From NCBI RefSeq assembly GCF_003391135.1, contig NZ_CP031455.1, forward strand, positions 8,211,501 to 8,275,500: 64,000 bases of DNA. Direction: 5' to 3'. A program made the position numbers and the translations under genes. Of the stretch, positions 26,172 to 34,219 are shown piece after piece; within the stretch, counting starts at the first letter, position 1, and each line of letters begins with the position of its first letter. The notes under the pieces were generated by a model. The model was not told where the DNA came from, ran no database searches, and worked only from the letters and a program-made list of their open reading frames with translations. The stretch is from Streptoverticillium olivoreticuli subsp. olivoreticuli (GTDB taxonomy: Bacteria > Actinomycetota > Actinomycetes > Streptomycetales > Streptomycetaceae).

Positions 26172-27118
26172 GCGCGCGCGTTGACCTCGCTCGCCGTGCG
26201 GACGACGCCCTGGAGGGTTCGGCGGTCCTCGGCCAGGGCGGCCGCGTTCTGCTGGATGTACCCGCGCTGGATCCTGGTCTCGGCCTCGTGCCACACCTCG
26301 GCGACCTTGTAGGTGTCGCGGCAGGTCAGGTCGGCGAGGGCCGTGGAGATCTCCAGCTGTGCGATTCCCCCGGGGTGAGGCCGGAAGCGGGGGTTGTCAT
26401 TGGCTTCCATGGGAGCCGCGTAGGTGAAGCCCCTCGCCCGCATGCAGGCGGACCAGCGGGTGAACACGGTCTTGACCTGAGGGTCGTTCTGCGATTCCCC
26501 GTACGACGCGTTGGTCAGCTTCTGTACGAGAGGGGAGACGCCGTGGGTCGCGCTGCCCAGGTTCCGGCGCGCCTCGCCGAAGCAGCCGCCGGGCGGCAGC
26601 TTCCGGCCCGCCGACGTGCCGTGCCTGACCTCGGTGCTCGCCCGGTCCAGCACATCGGCGGGCATGTCCGTGCCGCCGAGGACGACCTGTGTGTCGACGG
26701 ACAGGGCGGGCCTGGTGGACCGGTCGCGTACGGCGGCGCTGTAGCGGGCCTCTTGCGCGGCGTCGGGCTGGTAGCCGCGCTTCGCGGTGAGCTCCGGGTC
26801 GTGGATGCCGTAGCGCCAGTCGAGCAGGTTCTTGGGGCCGATCTGCGGCAGGTCGGGCTCGGGCTCCCAGTCGACCCCGAACCCCTTCATGCACTGCCGG
26901 ACCAGCCTGGTCTCGGCGGTGGCGATGCTCTTGTCCTGTTGCTGGGTCGGCCGGTACGCGAGCATCGGCAGGGTCCAGGTCGAGGGGTCGGCGCCGGGGC
27001 CGAGGGAGGGGGCGGGTCGCGCCTGCGTGTCCTCGCCCTGTGAACACCCCGAGAGCGCAAGGACCATAAGGGCCAGAACGGCGCCTGCCCGGCAGGCATT
27101 TCGATGGGCACTTCGCAT
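26168..27118 (-). CDS. secreted lipoprotein of unknown function
   Basis: A 316-residue exported lipoprotein: MRSAHRNACRAGAVLALMVL and lipobox ALSGC give a lipidated Cys at about residue 25. The mature part has four further Cys (RQCMKGFG, GGCFGEARR, SACMRARGF, LTCRDTYK), a pattern common in conserved actinobacterial lipoproteins. ATG 27118 follows AGAGGA. The stop codon is formed inside the right end of the IS630 remnant, so the true C-terminus may have been altered by that insertion. No enzymatic motif was recognised. Confidence 0.75.
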   Translation of the reverse strand: MRSAHRNACRAGAVLALMVLALSGCSQGEDTQARPAPSLGPGADPSTWTLPMLAYRPTQQQDKSIATAETRLVRQCMKGFGVDWEPEPDLPQIGPKNLLDWRYGIHDPELTAKRGYQPDAAQEARYSAAVRDRSTRPALSVDTQVVLGGTDMPADVLDRASTEVRHGTSAGRKLPPGGCFGEARRNLGSATHGVSPLVQKLTNASYGESQNDPQVKTVFTRWSACMRARGFTYAAPMEANDNPRFRPHPGGIAQLEISTALADLTCRDTYKVAEVWHEAETRIQRGYIQQNAAALAEDRRTLQGVVRTASEVNARA

Positions 27119-27185
27119 GCGTCGTTCCTCTTCGTGCGCAACTGGACGCCAATCCCGGCAGTGTTGACCAGGGCCTGGGCGGCGA

Positions 27186-27695
27186 TTACCAGCAGTGGTT
27201 GAAGTTGATGGACCGGTTGTTGTTCCTGGTGCTGTTCAGATTGCCGCCGCTACGGCTGGAGATGGTGTCCTTGGGGCCCCGGTACCCGGCGCTGTAGTAG
27301 ATGTTCGCGCAGTAGCCGTCGAACCAGTTGTAAGCAGACGCCGCGTTGTTGGCGACCTGCTGCCCGGCACCGTCACCGGTGCCCTCGCAGAATCGCAGCG
27401 GCGGGTAGGAGTTGCCGGCGCCGACGTTGATGGACTTCAGGTCGTAGACGGGGTGGCCGACGAACACCAACGCGCCCTTGTAGTCGGAGTGGTAGTAGAA
27501 CGCGAAGCGGAACCGGTCCTGGTGCCCGTCGCACCTGTCGGGTGACTCGATGGTGTCGTCGCCGTTCGCGTCCGAGAAGGCCGTCGGGTCCCCTTCGGCG
27601 TACGCGGGGGCGGCAAGGGACAGCGCTGCGGCGGCCACCGCCCCAGTGAGGGCGGCGGCGAAGCGCCTGCGGTTCTTGACGAGCACGCTCTTCAT
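27186..27695 (-). CDS. secreted protein resembling I36-family peptidase inhibitors
   Basis: A 169-residue secreted protein. Signal peptide MKSVLVKNRRRFAAALTGAV to PAYA-EG (cleavage near residue 33). The mature part has repeated Tyr/Gly strands (FAFYYHSDYKGALVFVG; CANIYYSAGYRGPKDTISS) and NNAASAYNW, resembling the beta/gamma-crystallin-like fold of I36 inhibitors, with four cysteines that can form two disulfides. DANGDDTIESPD near the N-terminus looks like a Ca-binding loop. It is 67 bp upstream of the lipoprotein start on the same strand, so the two may be co-transcribed. Confidence 0.6.
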   Translation of the reverse strand: MKSVLVKNRRRFAAALTGAVAAAALSLAAPAYAEGDPTAFSDANGDDTIESPDRCDGHQDRFRFAFYYHSDYKGALVFVGHPVYDLKSINVGAGNSYPPLRFCEGTGDGAGQQVANNAASAYNWFDGYCANIYYSAGYRGPKDTISSRSGGNLNSTRNNNRSINFNHCW

Positions 27696-28243
27696 CGGCG
27701 TGGTTCTTCTCGGGATCGAAGGTCATCGCACGCTAGCCCTGTGACCAGCGGTTATGAGCGTCCCAAACGTCCCTTGGGCACCTCCGGGACCCGCTGGGAC
27801 ATCTGAGGGCGACCGGACCGGATCCCGGCGGCGGCAACCGGAGCGCCGGACCGCCGGCTCGCCGGACCGGCCGGACCGCGCGCCGGCCGTCACCAGCAGG
27901 GGCGGAGGCCGACGGGACTGCTCTGGGACGCGCGTTGCACACGCGTGACGTTTGCGTGGGAAAGAACGGCAAAGGGGGACGCCGCATGCGCGGGGCAGAA
28001 CAGACTACGGGCGCCAACTCGTCCTACTGGAACGGTTCCTGACGGAGATACGACGGATCAGGACGACCTTGTCCGGTATCAGGAGCCGGGGACCGGGCGC
28101 CCGATCACCGTCCGACAGTGGAAGCGGTTCACCACCGGCCGCCCGGGCCGCTGGCCGGAACGGCCCTTACCCGGCCCGGCAGGGCTTCCTAGGTTGACAG
28201 GGACACGGCTGTTCCCCGAAGCACTCGCCCCTCTGGAGGCGCC
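27696..28243. other. gene-free stretch upstream of yjbQ
   Basis: About 550 bp holding the divergent promoters of the I36-like gene and yjbQ. Short open frames here have no ribosome sites and no protein-like composition. TTGACA at 28194-28199 is a possible -35 for yjbQ, but no matching -10 was found. Confidence 0.5.
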
Positions 28244-28795
28244 ATGACGACCGTATCGGGTACCCGAGTCGACGTGGTATCGCGCGATGTCCTGCCACCG
28301 CACAGTTCGATCGTGGTATCCGCCCGCCTCGCCGTGACCGTGGACGGTCCCGAAGGCGTCGTGGACCTGACCGGTGAACTGCGCCGGATCGTCGCCGACT
28401 CGGGCACCGCCGAGGGCTCCCTGCACATCTACTGCGGCCACACCACGTGCGGCCTGGTCGTCAACGAGCGTGACGGCGGGCTGGACCTGGACATGAGCGA
28501 AGTGCTGGAGCGCATCGCACCGCACAGCGGCAAGCACCACTACGCCCACGACAAGCTGCGCACCCCCGCCGAACGGCTGGTCCACGGCGAACGCGACAAC
28601 GGCCACTCCCACGCCCGCGCCATGGTCGCCACGCACCCGGAGCTGAACATCCCGATCACCTCCGGCACGCTCTACCTGGGCCGGTGGCAGGCGGTCATGC
28701 TGGCGGAGTTCGACGGGCCGCGCACCCGCGAGCTCCTCGTCCGCGTCCATACCGCTCTGCCACCGACCGCGACAGGCACCACGGCCCACGCCTAG
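28244..28795 (+). CDS. yjbQ: YjbQ/UPF0047 family protein
   Basis: A 183-residue soluble protein of the YjbQ family, slightly longer than the usual 130-140 residues at both ends. Family signatures are present: GSLHIYCGHTTCGLVVNERD, GHSHARAMVATHPELNIPI and SGTLYLGRWQAVMLAEFDG, with the conserved histidines. Members have weak thiamine-phosphate synthase activity that can rescue thiE mutants, but the physiological role is unsettled. GGAGG lies four bases before the ATG. The 3' end overlaps the convergent TPR gene by four bases. Confidence 0.9.
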   Translation: MTTVSGTRVDVVSRDVLPPHSSIVVSARLAVTVDGPEGVVDLTGELRRIVADSGTAEGSLHIYCGHTTCGLVVNERDGGLDLDMSEVLERIAPHSGKHHYAHDKLRTPAERLVHGERDNGHSHARAMVATHPELNIPITSGTLYLGRWQAVMLAEFDGPRTRELLVRVHTALPPTATGTTAHA

Positions 28796-29166
28796 CTCCC
28801 GGCGTACTCACCGTTCATCGCGGCGGCCAGCCGGAGGTGGGGTGCCGCCTCGGCGTCCCGGTTCTGCCGTTCCAGCGTGCGCCCCAGCAGCAGATGCGCG
28901 TACGCCTCCGCGGGGGCGCGGTCCAGGACGCGACGCGCCTCGGCCTCGGCCCGGTTCAGCTGGGCGGAGTGGTAGTACGACCGGGCGAGCAGCAGGCGGG
29001 CCGCCAGGTGGCCCGGTTCCGCCTCGACGACGGGCACGAGGATGCGGGCGGCCTCGGCGTAGTCCTTCGCCTCGAAGAAGAGCTGCGCGCGCTCGTACTC
29101 GTCGGCCAGCGGGTGCGGCGACGCCGGCACGGCGGCGGTGGGGGAGAACGGGATGAAAGCGGTCAT
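28792..29166 (-). CDS. tetratricopeptide repeat protein
   Basis: A 124-residue protein made of about three TPR units (DEYERAQLFFEAKDYAEAAR; HLAARLLLARSYYHSAQLNR; YAHLLLGRTLERQNRDAEAA). It probably serves as a small protein-protein adaptor. ATG 29166 follows AAGGAG. No signal peptide or membrane segment is seen. Confidence 0.85.
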   Translation of the reverse strand: MTAFIPFSPTAAVPASPHPLADEYERAQLFFEAKDYAEAARILVPVVEAEPGHLAARLLLARSYYHSAQLNRAEAEARRVLDRAPAEAYAHLLLGRTLERQNRDAEAAPHLRLAAAMNGEYAGS

Positions 29167-29208
29167 GGATCGCTCCTTTCGCCCCCACCAACATAAATGA
29201 AGCTTGAA

Positions 29209-29928
29209 CTATTTCCGGGTGTCCTCCCGCCCGCCCCCCGCTTCGCCGGGCCGCACCACCACCGTGTCGTACGCCCATGCCGAACCCGCCACGAGCGCCG
29301 CGCCCAGCAGGCAGCCGCCCACCACGTCGGACAGCCAGTGCACCCCGAGATACAGCCGGGTGAAGCCCACCCCGACCACCGACACCGCCCCCACCACCAG
29401 TGCGGTACGGATGCCCGCAGGGCGTACGCGGCGCAGCCACAGCAGCCACACCACCAGCCCGCACGTCACGGTGGCGGTCAGCGCGTGGCCCGACGGGAAC
29501 GCCTGGTAGCCCGCGACGGCCACCGGGTCCGGCCAGTGCGGGCGGTCCCGGTCGACGGCGGCCTTGAGGAGCTGCTGCACGGCCGTCCCGAGGGCGGAGG
29601 TCCCCGCGACCCAGGCCACGAGCAGCCACTCGCGCCGCCGCAGCAGCCACAGGGCGGCCACTGCGAGGACGGCACGCATGGTCCACGGGTCCCACAACCG
29701 GTCCGACAGCCAGTGGACGAACCGCGTCCAGCCGTGGTGCCCGACGGCGACCGGATGGAGCCCGTCGGCGACCCACCGGTCCAGGGATACGAGCGGCCCC
29801 CACTTACAGGCGACCAGCGCCAGCAGTGCGAGGAACAGGGCGCAGAGGACGGCACCGGCGCGCTTCCCAGCGGTGTGGGTGAGGCGGGGCGGAACGGCGG
29901 GCGCGGCGGGGCGCGTCGGAACGTGCAT
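29209..29928 (-). CDS. PAP2-family membrane phosphatase
   Basis: A 239-residue integral membrane protein with about six hydrophobic helices. The three PAP2 phosphatase motifs are complete: KAAVDRDRP (about residue 117), PSGH (about 145) and RLYLGVHWLSDVVGG (about 190), giving the conserved Lys, His and Asp residues. Members dephosphorylate undecaprenyl pyrophosphate or phosphatidic acid on the outer face of the membrane; the substrate here is not determined. The Arg/Glu-rich tail is unusual only in composition. Confidence 0.92.
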   Translation of the reverse strand: MHVPTRPAAPAVPPRLTHTAGKRAGAVLCALFLALLALVACKWGPLVSLDRWVADGLHPVAVGHHGWTRFVHWLSDRLWDPWTMRAVLAVAALWLLRRREWLLVAWVAGTSALGTAVQQLLKAAVDRDRPHWPDPVAVAGYQAFPSGHALTATVTCGLVVWLLWLRRVRPAGIRTALVVGAVSVVGVGFTRLYLGVHWLSDVVGGCLLGAALVAGSAWAYDTVVVRPGEAGGGREDTRK

Positions 29929-29997
29929 GGCCGGATCCTCGCCGAAGCCCCGACCGCGGCGCCACCCTTTCCGTCCGGCGAAATCCCGTTCCGGGGC

Positions 29998-30936
29998 CTA
30001 CCCCAGCGCGCTCAGCCCGGGGACGAAGGTCACCAGCAACGGCACCGCCGGTACCAGCGCCGCGGCCGCCGACAGCCGGAGCCGCCGCGCCGCGGTCAGG
30101 CGCGGCGCGGGCGCCAGCAACCGGTCCACCCGGCCCGGCACCTGGGACAGCTGGGCCGGGCAAGGGCCGAAAACGCCACGGTCCTCGTTCAGTTCGACCA
30201 GGGCCAGTGCCGTCGTCATCCGGCCGAACCGCCGCGAGGCGGCGTCATCGGCCGCCAGCTCGACCAGACGGTGCACCTGGTCGCGGAAAGCCGCGAACAC
30301 CGGCACCTGTGGGAATCCGGTCGCCAGCGCCGACGAGCAGTGCAGCAGCCAGTCGTGCCGCGCCCGCGCGTGCCCCTGCTCGTGGGCCAGCACCGCGTCC
30401 AGCTGGGAGTCCGAGAGCCGGCGCAGCGCGCCCGTGGTGACGACCAGCTGCGGAACCGTCCCGCCGCGCAGCCACCACGCGTCCGGCCGCTCGCCCTCCA
30501 GCACCACGAGCCGGTCCGCGCCCGGCACCTCGCCGGGCAACTGCGGTGCGCGGACGAGCAGATCGGTGCGGCGCCGCCGACGGCGGGCCCGCGCCAGGCG
30601 GATCTCGCGGGTGAGCATCGCGGCGGTCCACACCGCTCCGAAGCCCAGGGCCACGGCCAGCGGGGCCGCCCATGGGCGGTACGAGGCGAGGCCGTACGCC
30701 TCCACGACCCCGTGCGGCGCGGGCGCGAACACATGGCCGCGCACCGCTTCCCAGGCCGCCGCCGCACTCAGGGCCATGGCGAGGGCACAGCACAGCAGCA
30801 CGGCCGCCACCGCGCACTGCCATACCCACAGGGCCACGACGGGCTCACGGTCGGGCCAGTCGGAACGGGTCAGCAAGCGCGGCGCCATCGCCGCGACCAG
30901 TCCACCGAGGACCAGCAGCACGAGCGGGACCATCAT
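29998..30936 (-). CDS. M56-family membrane zinc metallopeptidase
   Basis: A 312-residue membrane protein. N-terminal helices (about 4-22, 38-62, 92-112) precede the catalytic zinc motif HEQGH (about residue 187, in LDAVLAHEQGHARARHDWLL), and a further acidic zinc ligand is likely in VELAADDAASRRFG. C-terminal hydrophobic segments follow. Such peptidases often pair with a BlaI-type repressor, but none is adjacent here; the next gene upstream encodes DUF5134. No ribosome site precedes ATG 30936. Instead TAGGCT lies six bases upstream on the coding strand, which suggests a leaderless message. Confidence 0.88.
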   Translation of the reverse strand: MMVPLVLLVLGGLVAAMAPRLLTRSDWPDREPVVALWVWQCAVAAVLLCCALAMALSAAAAWEAVRGHVFAPAPHGVVEAYGLASYRPWAAPLAVALGFGAVWTAAMLTREIRLARARRRRRRTDLLVRAPQLPGEVPGADRLVVLEGERPDAWWLRGGTVPQLVVTTGALRRLSDSQLDAVLAHEQGHARARHDWLLHCSSALATGFPQVPVFAAFRDQVHRLVELAADDAASRRFGRMTTALALVELNEDRGVFGPCPAQLSQVPGRVDRLLAPAPRLTAARRLRLSAAAALVPAVPLLVTFVPGLSALG

Positions 30937-31061
30937 GGCGGCAGCCTATGAGCGCGACGCCGCGCGCGGGTACGGTCCCGGGTGTGAAGTGACGCATTCC
31001 ACGGCCCCGGAGAAGCCCCGCGGGCCGGCAGCCGGACCTCCGGAGCATCCGTGGGGCGGGC

Positions 31062-31655
31062 TCAGAGGGTGAGCAGCATCGCCAGCATGCCGATGCCCAT
31101 GGACAGCCGGCACGCGTTGGTGAGGTTGGGGCGGCCCGGCCAGACCGCCTCCCCGGAGGTGACGGCGACCACCGGAACGAGCGCCGCCACCGTCCGTACG
31201 ACGTACACCGCGAAATACACCAGCAGCAGGCCCGTCAGCAGTGGTGTTCCCGCGGGAACATGCCCTTCGACGTGCCCGGTCCCGGTCCCGGCGTGACCGG
31301 AGTGGCCGCTCGCTGGGGCACCCGCCATCGCCAGCGCCATATAGACCATCGCGAACGCGCCGACCGCGTGGTGGAGATGGTGCAGATGCGGTCCTTCCAT
31401 GCGGCCGCGCGCCACCAGGAGCGAGCGCAGCCCCGCCGCGCCGAAGACGATCGCGAACACGGGAGCCCCCCACGGGCGGGTGTTCAGGACGGCGGTCGGT
31501 ATGGCCATCACCGCCATGCCCAGCCCCATCAGGGCGTCACCACCTGTGGCCCGGGCCTCCGTCGCGGTGCCCGCCCCCGTCCTCGTGAGGCAATACGCGC
31601 CGGTCGCGGCGCACAGCACCACCAACAGCCAGCCGACGAGCGGCGGTCCGTGCAC
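31062..31655 (-). CDS. DUF5134-like polytopic membrane protein
   Basis: A 197-residue membrane protein with about six helices and a histidine-rich loop (PHLHHLHHAVGAFAMVYMALA) plus a second His/Gly loop (SGHSGHAGTGTGHVEGH). This matches the actinobacterial DUF5134 family of unknown function; the histidines hint at metal binding. I choose GTG 31655 because GGGGAGGT lies just upstream; the frame is open back to 31763 without a ribosome site. Confidence 0.75.
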   Translation of the reverse strand: MHGPPLVGWLLVVLCAATGAYCLTRTGAGTATEARATGGDALMGLGMAVMAIPTAVLNTRPWGAPVFAIVFGAAGLRSLLVARGRMEGPHLHHLHHAVGAFAMVYMALAMAGAPASGHSGHAGTGTGHVEGHVPAGTPLLTGLLLVYFAVYVVRTVAALVPVVAVTSGEAVWPGRPNLTNACRLSMGIGMLAMLLTL

Positions 31656-31902
31656 TGCACACCTCCCCGAACGGGCAGACCTACCCCCGGAGGATGCCCG
31701 CTCCAGTTGCATCACATGGGAGCGCACGGGCGCAGAAGGGGAGCACTTCGGGGCGCACGGCACGCCCGCGCACGCGCGGTGGCACAGGGGCGCACCGGAG
31801 CCGTGGACCGGCGCACGGGAGGAGCGCGACAGCCGCCCGAAGGCCGGAGAGAAAAAAGATCTTGCATCGGGTGCCCTGTTCGGGAGAGAGTAAGGGCACC
31901 GA

Positions 31903-31976
31903 AGGGGCGTAGCTCAGCTGGCCAGAGCAGCGGACTCCAAACCCGCTAGTCGCAGGTTCGAATCCTGTCGCCCCTG
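31903..31976 (+). tRNA. tRNA-Trp (anticodon CCA)
   Basis: A 74-nt cloverleaf: acceptor AGGGGCG pairs with CGCCCCT and discriminator G follows; D stem GCTC/GAGC; anticodon loop CTCCAAA; T arm GCAGG-TTCGAAT-CCTGT. CCA is not encoded. The anticodon stem GCGGA/CCCGC has an A-C mismatch next to the loop (positions 31-39). In Streptomyces the usual tRNA-Trp gene lies next to secE-nusG, which are absent here, so this may be an extra copy. Confidence 0.88.
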
Positions 31977-32023
31977 CTGATGGCCACTCAGGTTCAGTGC
32001 TTCTGACCTGCGTGGACGCGTGG

Positions 32024-32058
32024 GGCGGGGCTGTCGCGATGGATGCGACAGCCCCGCC
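32024..32058 (+). terminator. terminator after tRNA-Trp
   Basis: A perfect 14-bp stem (GGCGGGGCTGTCGC, 32024-32037 with 32045-32058) and a seven-base loop, 47 bp after the tRNA. Confidence 0.75.
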
Positions 32059-32129
32059 GCCGTTTTCGGGTTCAGCGGTTGGGAACGGTGGGAACACCGA
32101 CTGCCCCGTCAGAGCCGTATCGTCACGTC

Positions 32130-33179
32130 ATGACGAACATCGTTGAGCGGCCCAAGGCCGACGAATCGGATACTCGGAGCGACGGCGCAACTCTCTTCCA
32201 AGGGGGTGATATCGCGGAGCTGTACGCGTTGGTCAGTTCTGAATTCGCGCCTCATCGATTTCGTGTGACGGGCCGCCGTCAGGCTTCCGATGCCCAGTTC
32301 CGGCGCATTTGGCGAAGAGGGATCTCCGTATATGAACTTGGATACGGAAGGGATGTCGCTGTCGTTCCCGGAGAGTTACCCGACTTTTACCATGTGCACA
32401 TACCCGTGGCCGGCACCGGTGTGGTCACGGTGGACGGCGAGGAACTCGACTCGCCGCTGAGCGTCGTCGGGCCAGGTCAGCATCTGGCCATGTCCTGGAG
32501 CGATGACAGTCTCACCCGCATCCTCCACATCTCCCGTCGGTCCATGGAGCAAGCCCTGGCTGTACGCCTCGGCGATCTTCCGAATGAGATCGTTCGGTTC
32601 TCGTCGGCCTTTCACGAGAAAGCCGACCCGGTCCAGGCATGGCTGGCCATCGCACAGACCTATGCCCAAGCTGCCGAAACCGGCCTGCTGACCCGGTCCC
32701 CGCTGGCCCTGGGGCACTTCGAGCAATTGCTGATCCACGGCCTCCTCGACACGCAGCCGAACACGCTCGCCCGCTCTCTGCGCGAAGGCTCGGCGGTGCC
32801 CTCTGCGGCCATAAGAAGAGCTACTGCGTTCTGCGCCGAGCATGCCCACGAGCCGATCTCGGTAGCCGACATCGCCCATGCCGTCAAGGTCAGCGTCCGT
32901 GCTCTGTGGATGGGCTTCCGCACCCATCTGAGTACCACTCCGCTCAGCTACCTCCGCCGCATTCGATTGGAGCGAGCCCACCACGACCTGCTGGCCATCG
33001 CTCATGGCGAGGTGAGCGGTAACGTCACCAGCGTGGCGTTGCGCTGGGGGTTCACGCACCTGAGCAGGTTCGCGGAAGCGCACCGGAGGGTCTACGGGAT
33101 GACGCCTTCGCAGGTCCTGCACGAAGCCGCGCCAGGCGCTATCCGGAAAGCGTCACCGGCCACGGTCGTCTCTGGATAG
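32130..33179 (+). CDS. AraC-family transcriptional regulator with a TTA codon
   Basis: A 349-residue regulator. The N-terminal half (about 30-210, with FYHVHIPVAGTGVVTVDGEE) is an AraC_binding_2 cupin-like sensor. The C-terminal half (about 240-335) is the double helix-turn-helix, with ISVADIAHAVKVSVRALWMG and SVALRWGFTHLSRFAEAHRR followed by GMTPSQV. Codon 83 (32376-32378) is TTA, so full translation should need the bldA tRNA and be tied to development. TATCGT ends six bases before ATG 32130 and there is no ribosome site, suggesting a leaderless message. It lies upstream of a DUF6355 gene in the same direction. Confidence 0.9.
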   Translation: MTNIVERPKADESDTRSDGATLFQGGDIAELYALVSSEFAPHRFRVTGRRQASDAQFRRIWRRGISVYELGYGRDVAVVPGELPDFYHVHIPVAGTGVVTVDGEELDSPLSVVGPGQHLAMSWSDDSLTRILHISRRSMEQALAVRLGDLPNEIVRFSSAFHEKADPVQAWLAIAQTYAQAAETGLLTRSPLALGHFEQLLIHGLLDTQPNTLARSLREGSAVPSAAIRRATAFCAEHAHEPISVADIAHAVKVSVRALWMGFRTHLSTTPLSYLRRIRLERAHHDLLAIAHGEVSGNVTSVALRWGFTHLSRFAEAHRRVYGMTPSQVLHEAAPGAIRKASPATVVSG

Positions 33180-33301
33180 CTTCGTCAATTCGTATGGATG
33201 AGACTGATCTTGCGTCCGCGGCAAGGGCCGTCTTGCCTTGTGCCATGCGAGGGCGGGATCCTTCCCGGGGTCCCTTGAGTGTCGATGACCAGGAGGAATT
33301 C

Positions 33302-33613
33302 ATGCGATCACGTTGGGCAAGAGCCGCAGTTGCCGTATGCGCCATGGCCACGCTCGGTGGCGTGGCCACAACGGCTCATGCAGCGCAGGAGATTTCGAGC
33401 CCCTCGGCCGGACTGCGTGCGTGCGGCTGGGACCCGGACGGGGCATCGGGACGTGCCTACTACAACCACTGCACCGGAGACGGGAGCTCGATCTGGATCC
33501 GCGTCGAAAGGCAAAACGCCGGCGGATACGACCAGTGCGTCGGACCCAACCGGACCTACTTGGGCCCTACCTCCGTCATCAAGTACGCGTGGTACAAGGG
33601 TGGGACCTGCTGA
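33302..33613 (+). CDS. small secreted DUF6355 protein
   Basis: A 103-residue exported protein. ATG 33302 follows AGGAGGAATTC, a strong site. Signal peptide about 1-29 (RAAVAVCAMATLGGVATTAHA). The mature part has four cysteines (ACGWDPDG, YNHCTGDGS, YDQCVGPN, final GGTC), and YYNHCTGDGSSIWIRVER and CVGPNRTYLG match the DUF6355 family. That family is listed among natural-product-associated proteins in actinomycetes, with unknown activity. It is 122 bp downstream of the TTA-containing AraC gene, which may control it. Confidence 0.8.
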   Translation: MRSRWARAAVAVCAMATLGGVATTAHAAQEISSPSAGLRACGWDPDGASGRAYYNHCTGDGSSIWIRVERQNAGGYDQCVGPNRTYLGPTSVIKYAWYKGGTC

Positions 33614-33682
33614 CTTGACCTCTCCGGGCGCCGAAAGCTGATCCGACTCGGTCTTCGGATTGCATCGCACATCACCTCGGTC

Positions 33683-33720
33683 AATGTGCTCCCGCCCGGC
33701 TTTCGGGACGGGAGCACATT
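33683..33720. terminator. bidirectional hairpin between convergent genes
   Basis: A perfect 12-bp stem (AATGTGCTCCCG, 33683-33694 with 33709-33720), extended inside by a CCCG/CGGG pairing. It lies between DUF6355 (plus) and DUF805 (minus). Confidence 0.8.
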
Positions 33721-33805
33721 GGTGACCCCACTGCATGCGGCGCACAGTCGGCGCGTGGCACCGACGGTCGGCGGAAGGCCGCGCCGTCGGCAGGCCCTTC
33801 GAGGC

Positions 33806-34159
33806 TCAGTACGTCGGCTGCTTGGGGCTGGAACCGTAGTTGTTGTGGCCCGGCGTGCTGTCGAGGCACATGAACACCAGCATGACGATCCAGCCCACGA
33901 TCGGTACAAGACCTATCAGGAACCACCACCCCGAACGATCGGTGTCGTGCAGCCGCCGGACAGTGACGGCAATCATGGGCAGGAGCAGGGCCAGGGTGTA
34001 CACGGCCTCGATGATCTCGCCCGTACCGAGCACGGTGTCAGCAATGGCCAGCACGATGCTGATGACGGTACTGATCAGGGTGAACATCCAGTACTCCTGG
34101 CGCCGCGCCCGGCCGCTGAACACCGCGTATTTCTTGAGTACATCCACGAACCAGTGCAC
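33806..34159 (-). CDS. DUF805 family membrane protein
   Basis: A 117-residue membrane protein matching DUF805. The N-terminal signature MHWFVDVLKKYAVFSGRARR with RRQEYWMF is followed by four hydrophobic helices and the RRLHDTDRSGWWFLIGLVPI block. The function of the family is unknown. I choose GTG 34159, which follows GGGAG at 34165-34169; a TTG at 34171 is an alternative. The ribosome site sits directly after a terminator-like hairpin (34178-34193). Confidence 0.88.
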   Translation of the reverse strand: MHWFVDVLKKYAVFSGRARRQEYWMFTLISTVISIVLAIADTVLGTGEIIEAVYTLALLLPMIAVTVRRLHDTDRSGWWFLIGLVPIVGWIVMLVFMCLDSTPGHNNYGSSPKQPTY

Positions 34160-34177
34160 TGGGTCTCCCAAAACAAA

Positions 34178-34193
34178 GGGCCCCGAAGGGCCC
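34178..34193 (-). terminator. terminator-like hairpin just upstream of DUF805 ribosome site
   Basis: On the minus strand GGGCCC-TTCG-GGGCCC is followed by TTTGTTTT and then GGGAG and the GTG start. It has the form of an intrinsic terminator placed inside the leader, so it may stop read-through from upstream or act as an attenuator. Confidence 0.55.
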
Positions 34194-34219
34194 GTTTCTC
34201 ACACGTAAAGGCAAGGTAA

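Noticed and set aside
27945-28247. A 100-codon plus-strand frame before yjbQ
   Set aside because: No ribosome site, low-complexity Pro/Thr/Arg content, and it overlaps the yjbQ start.
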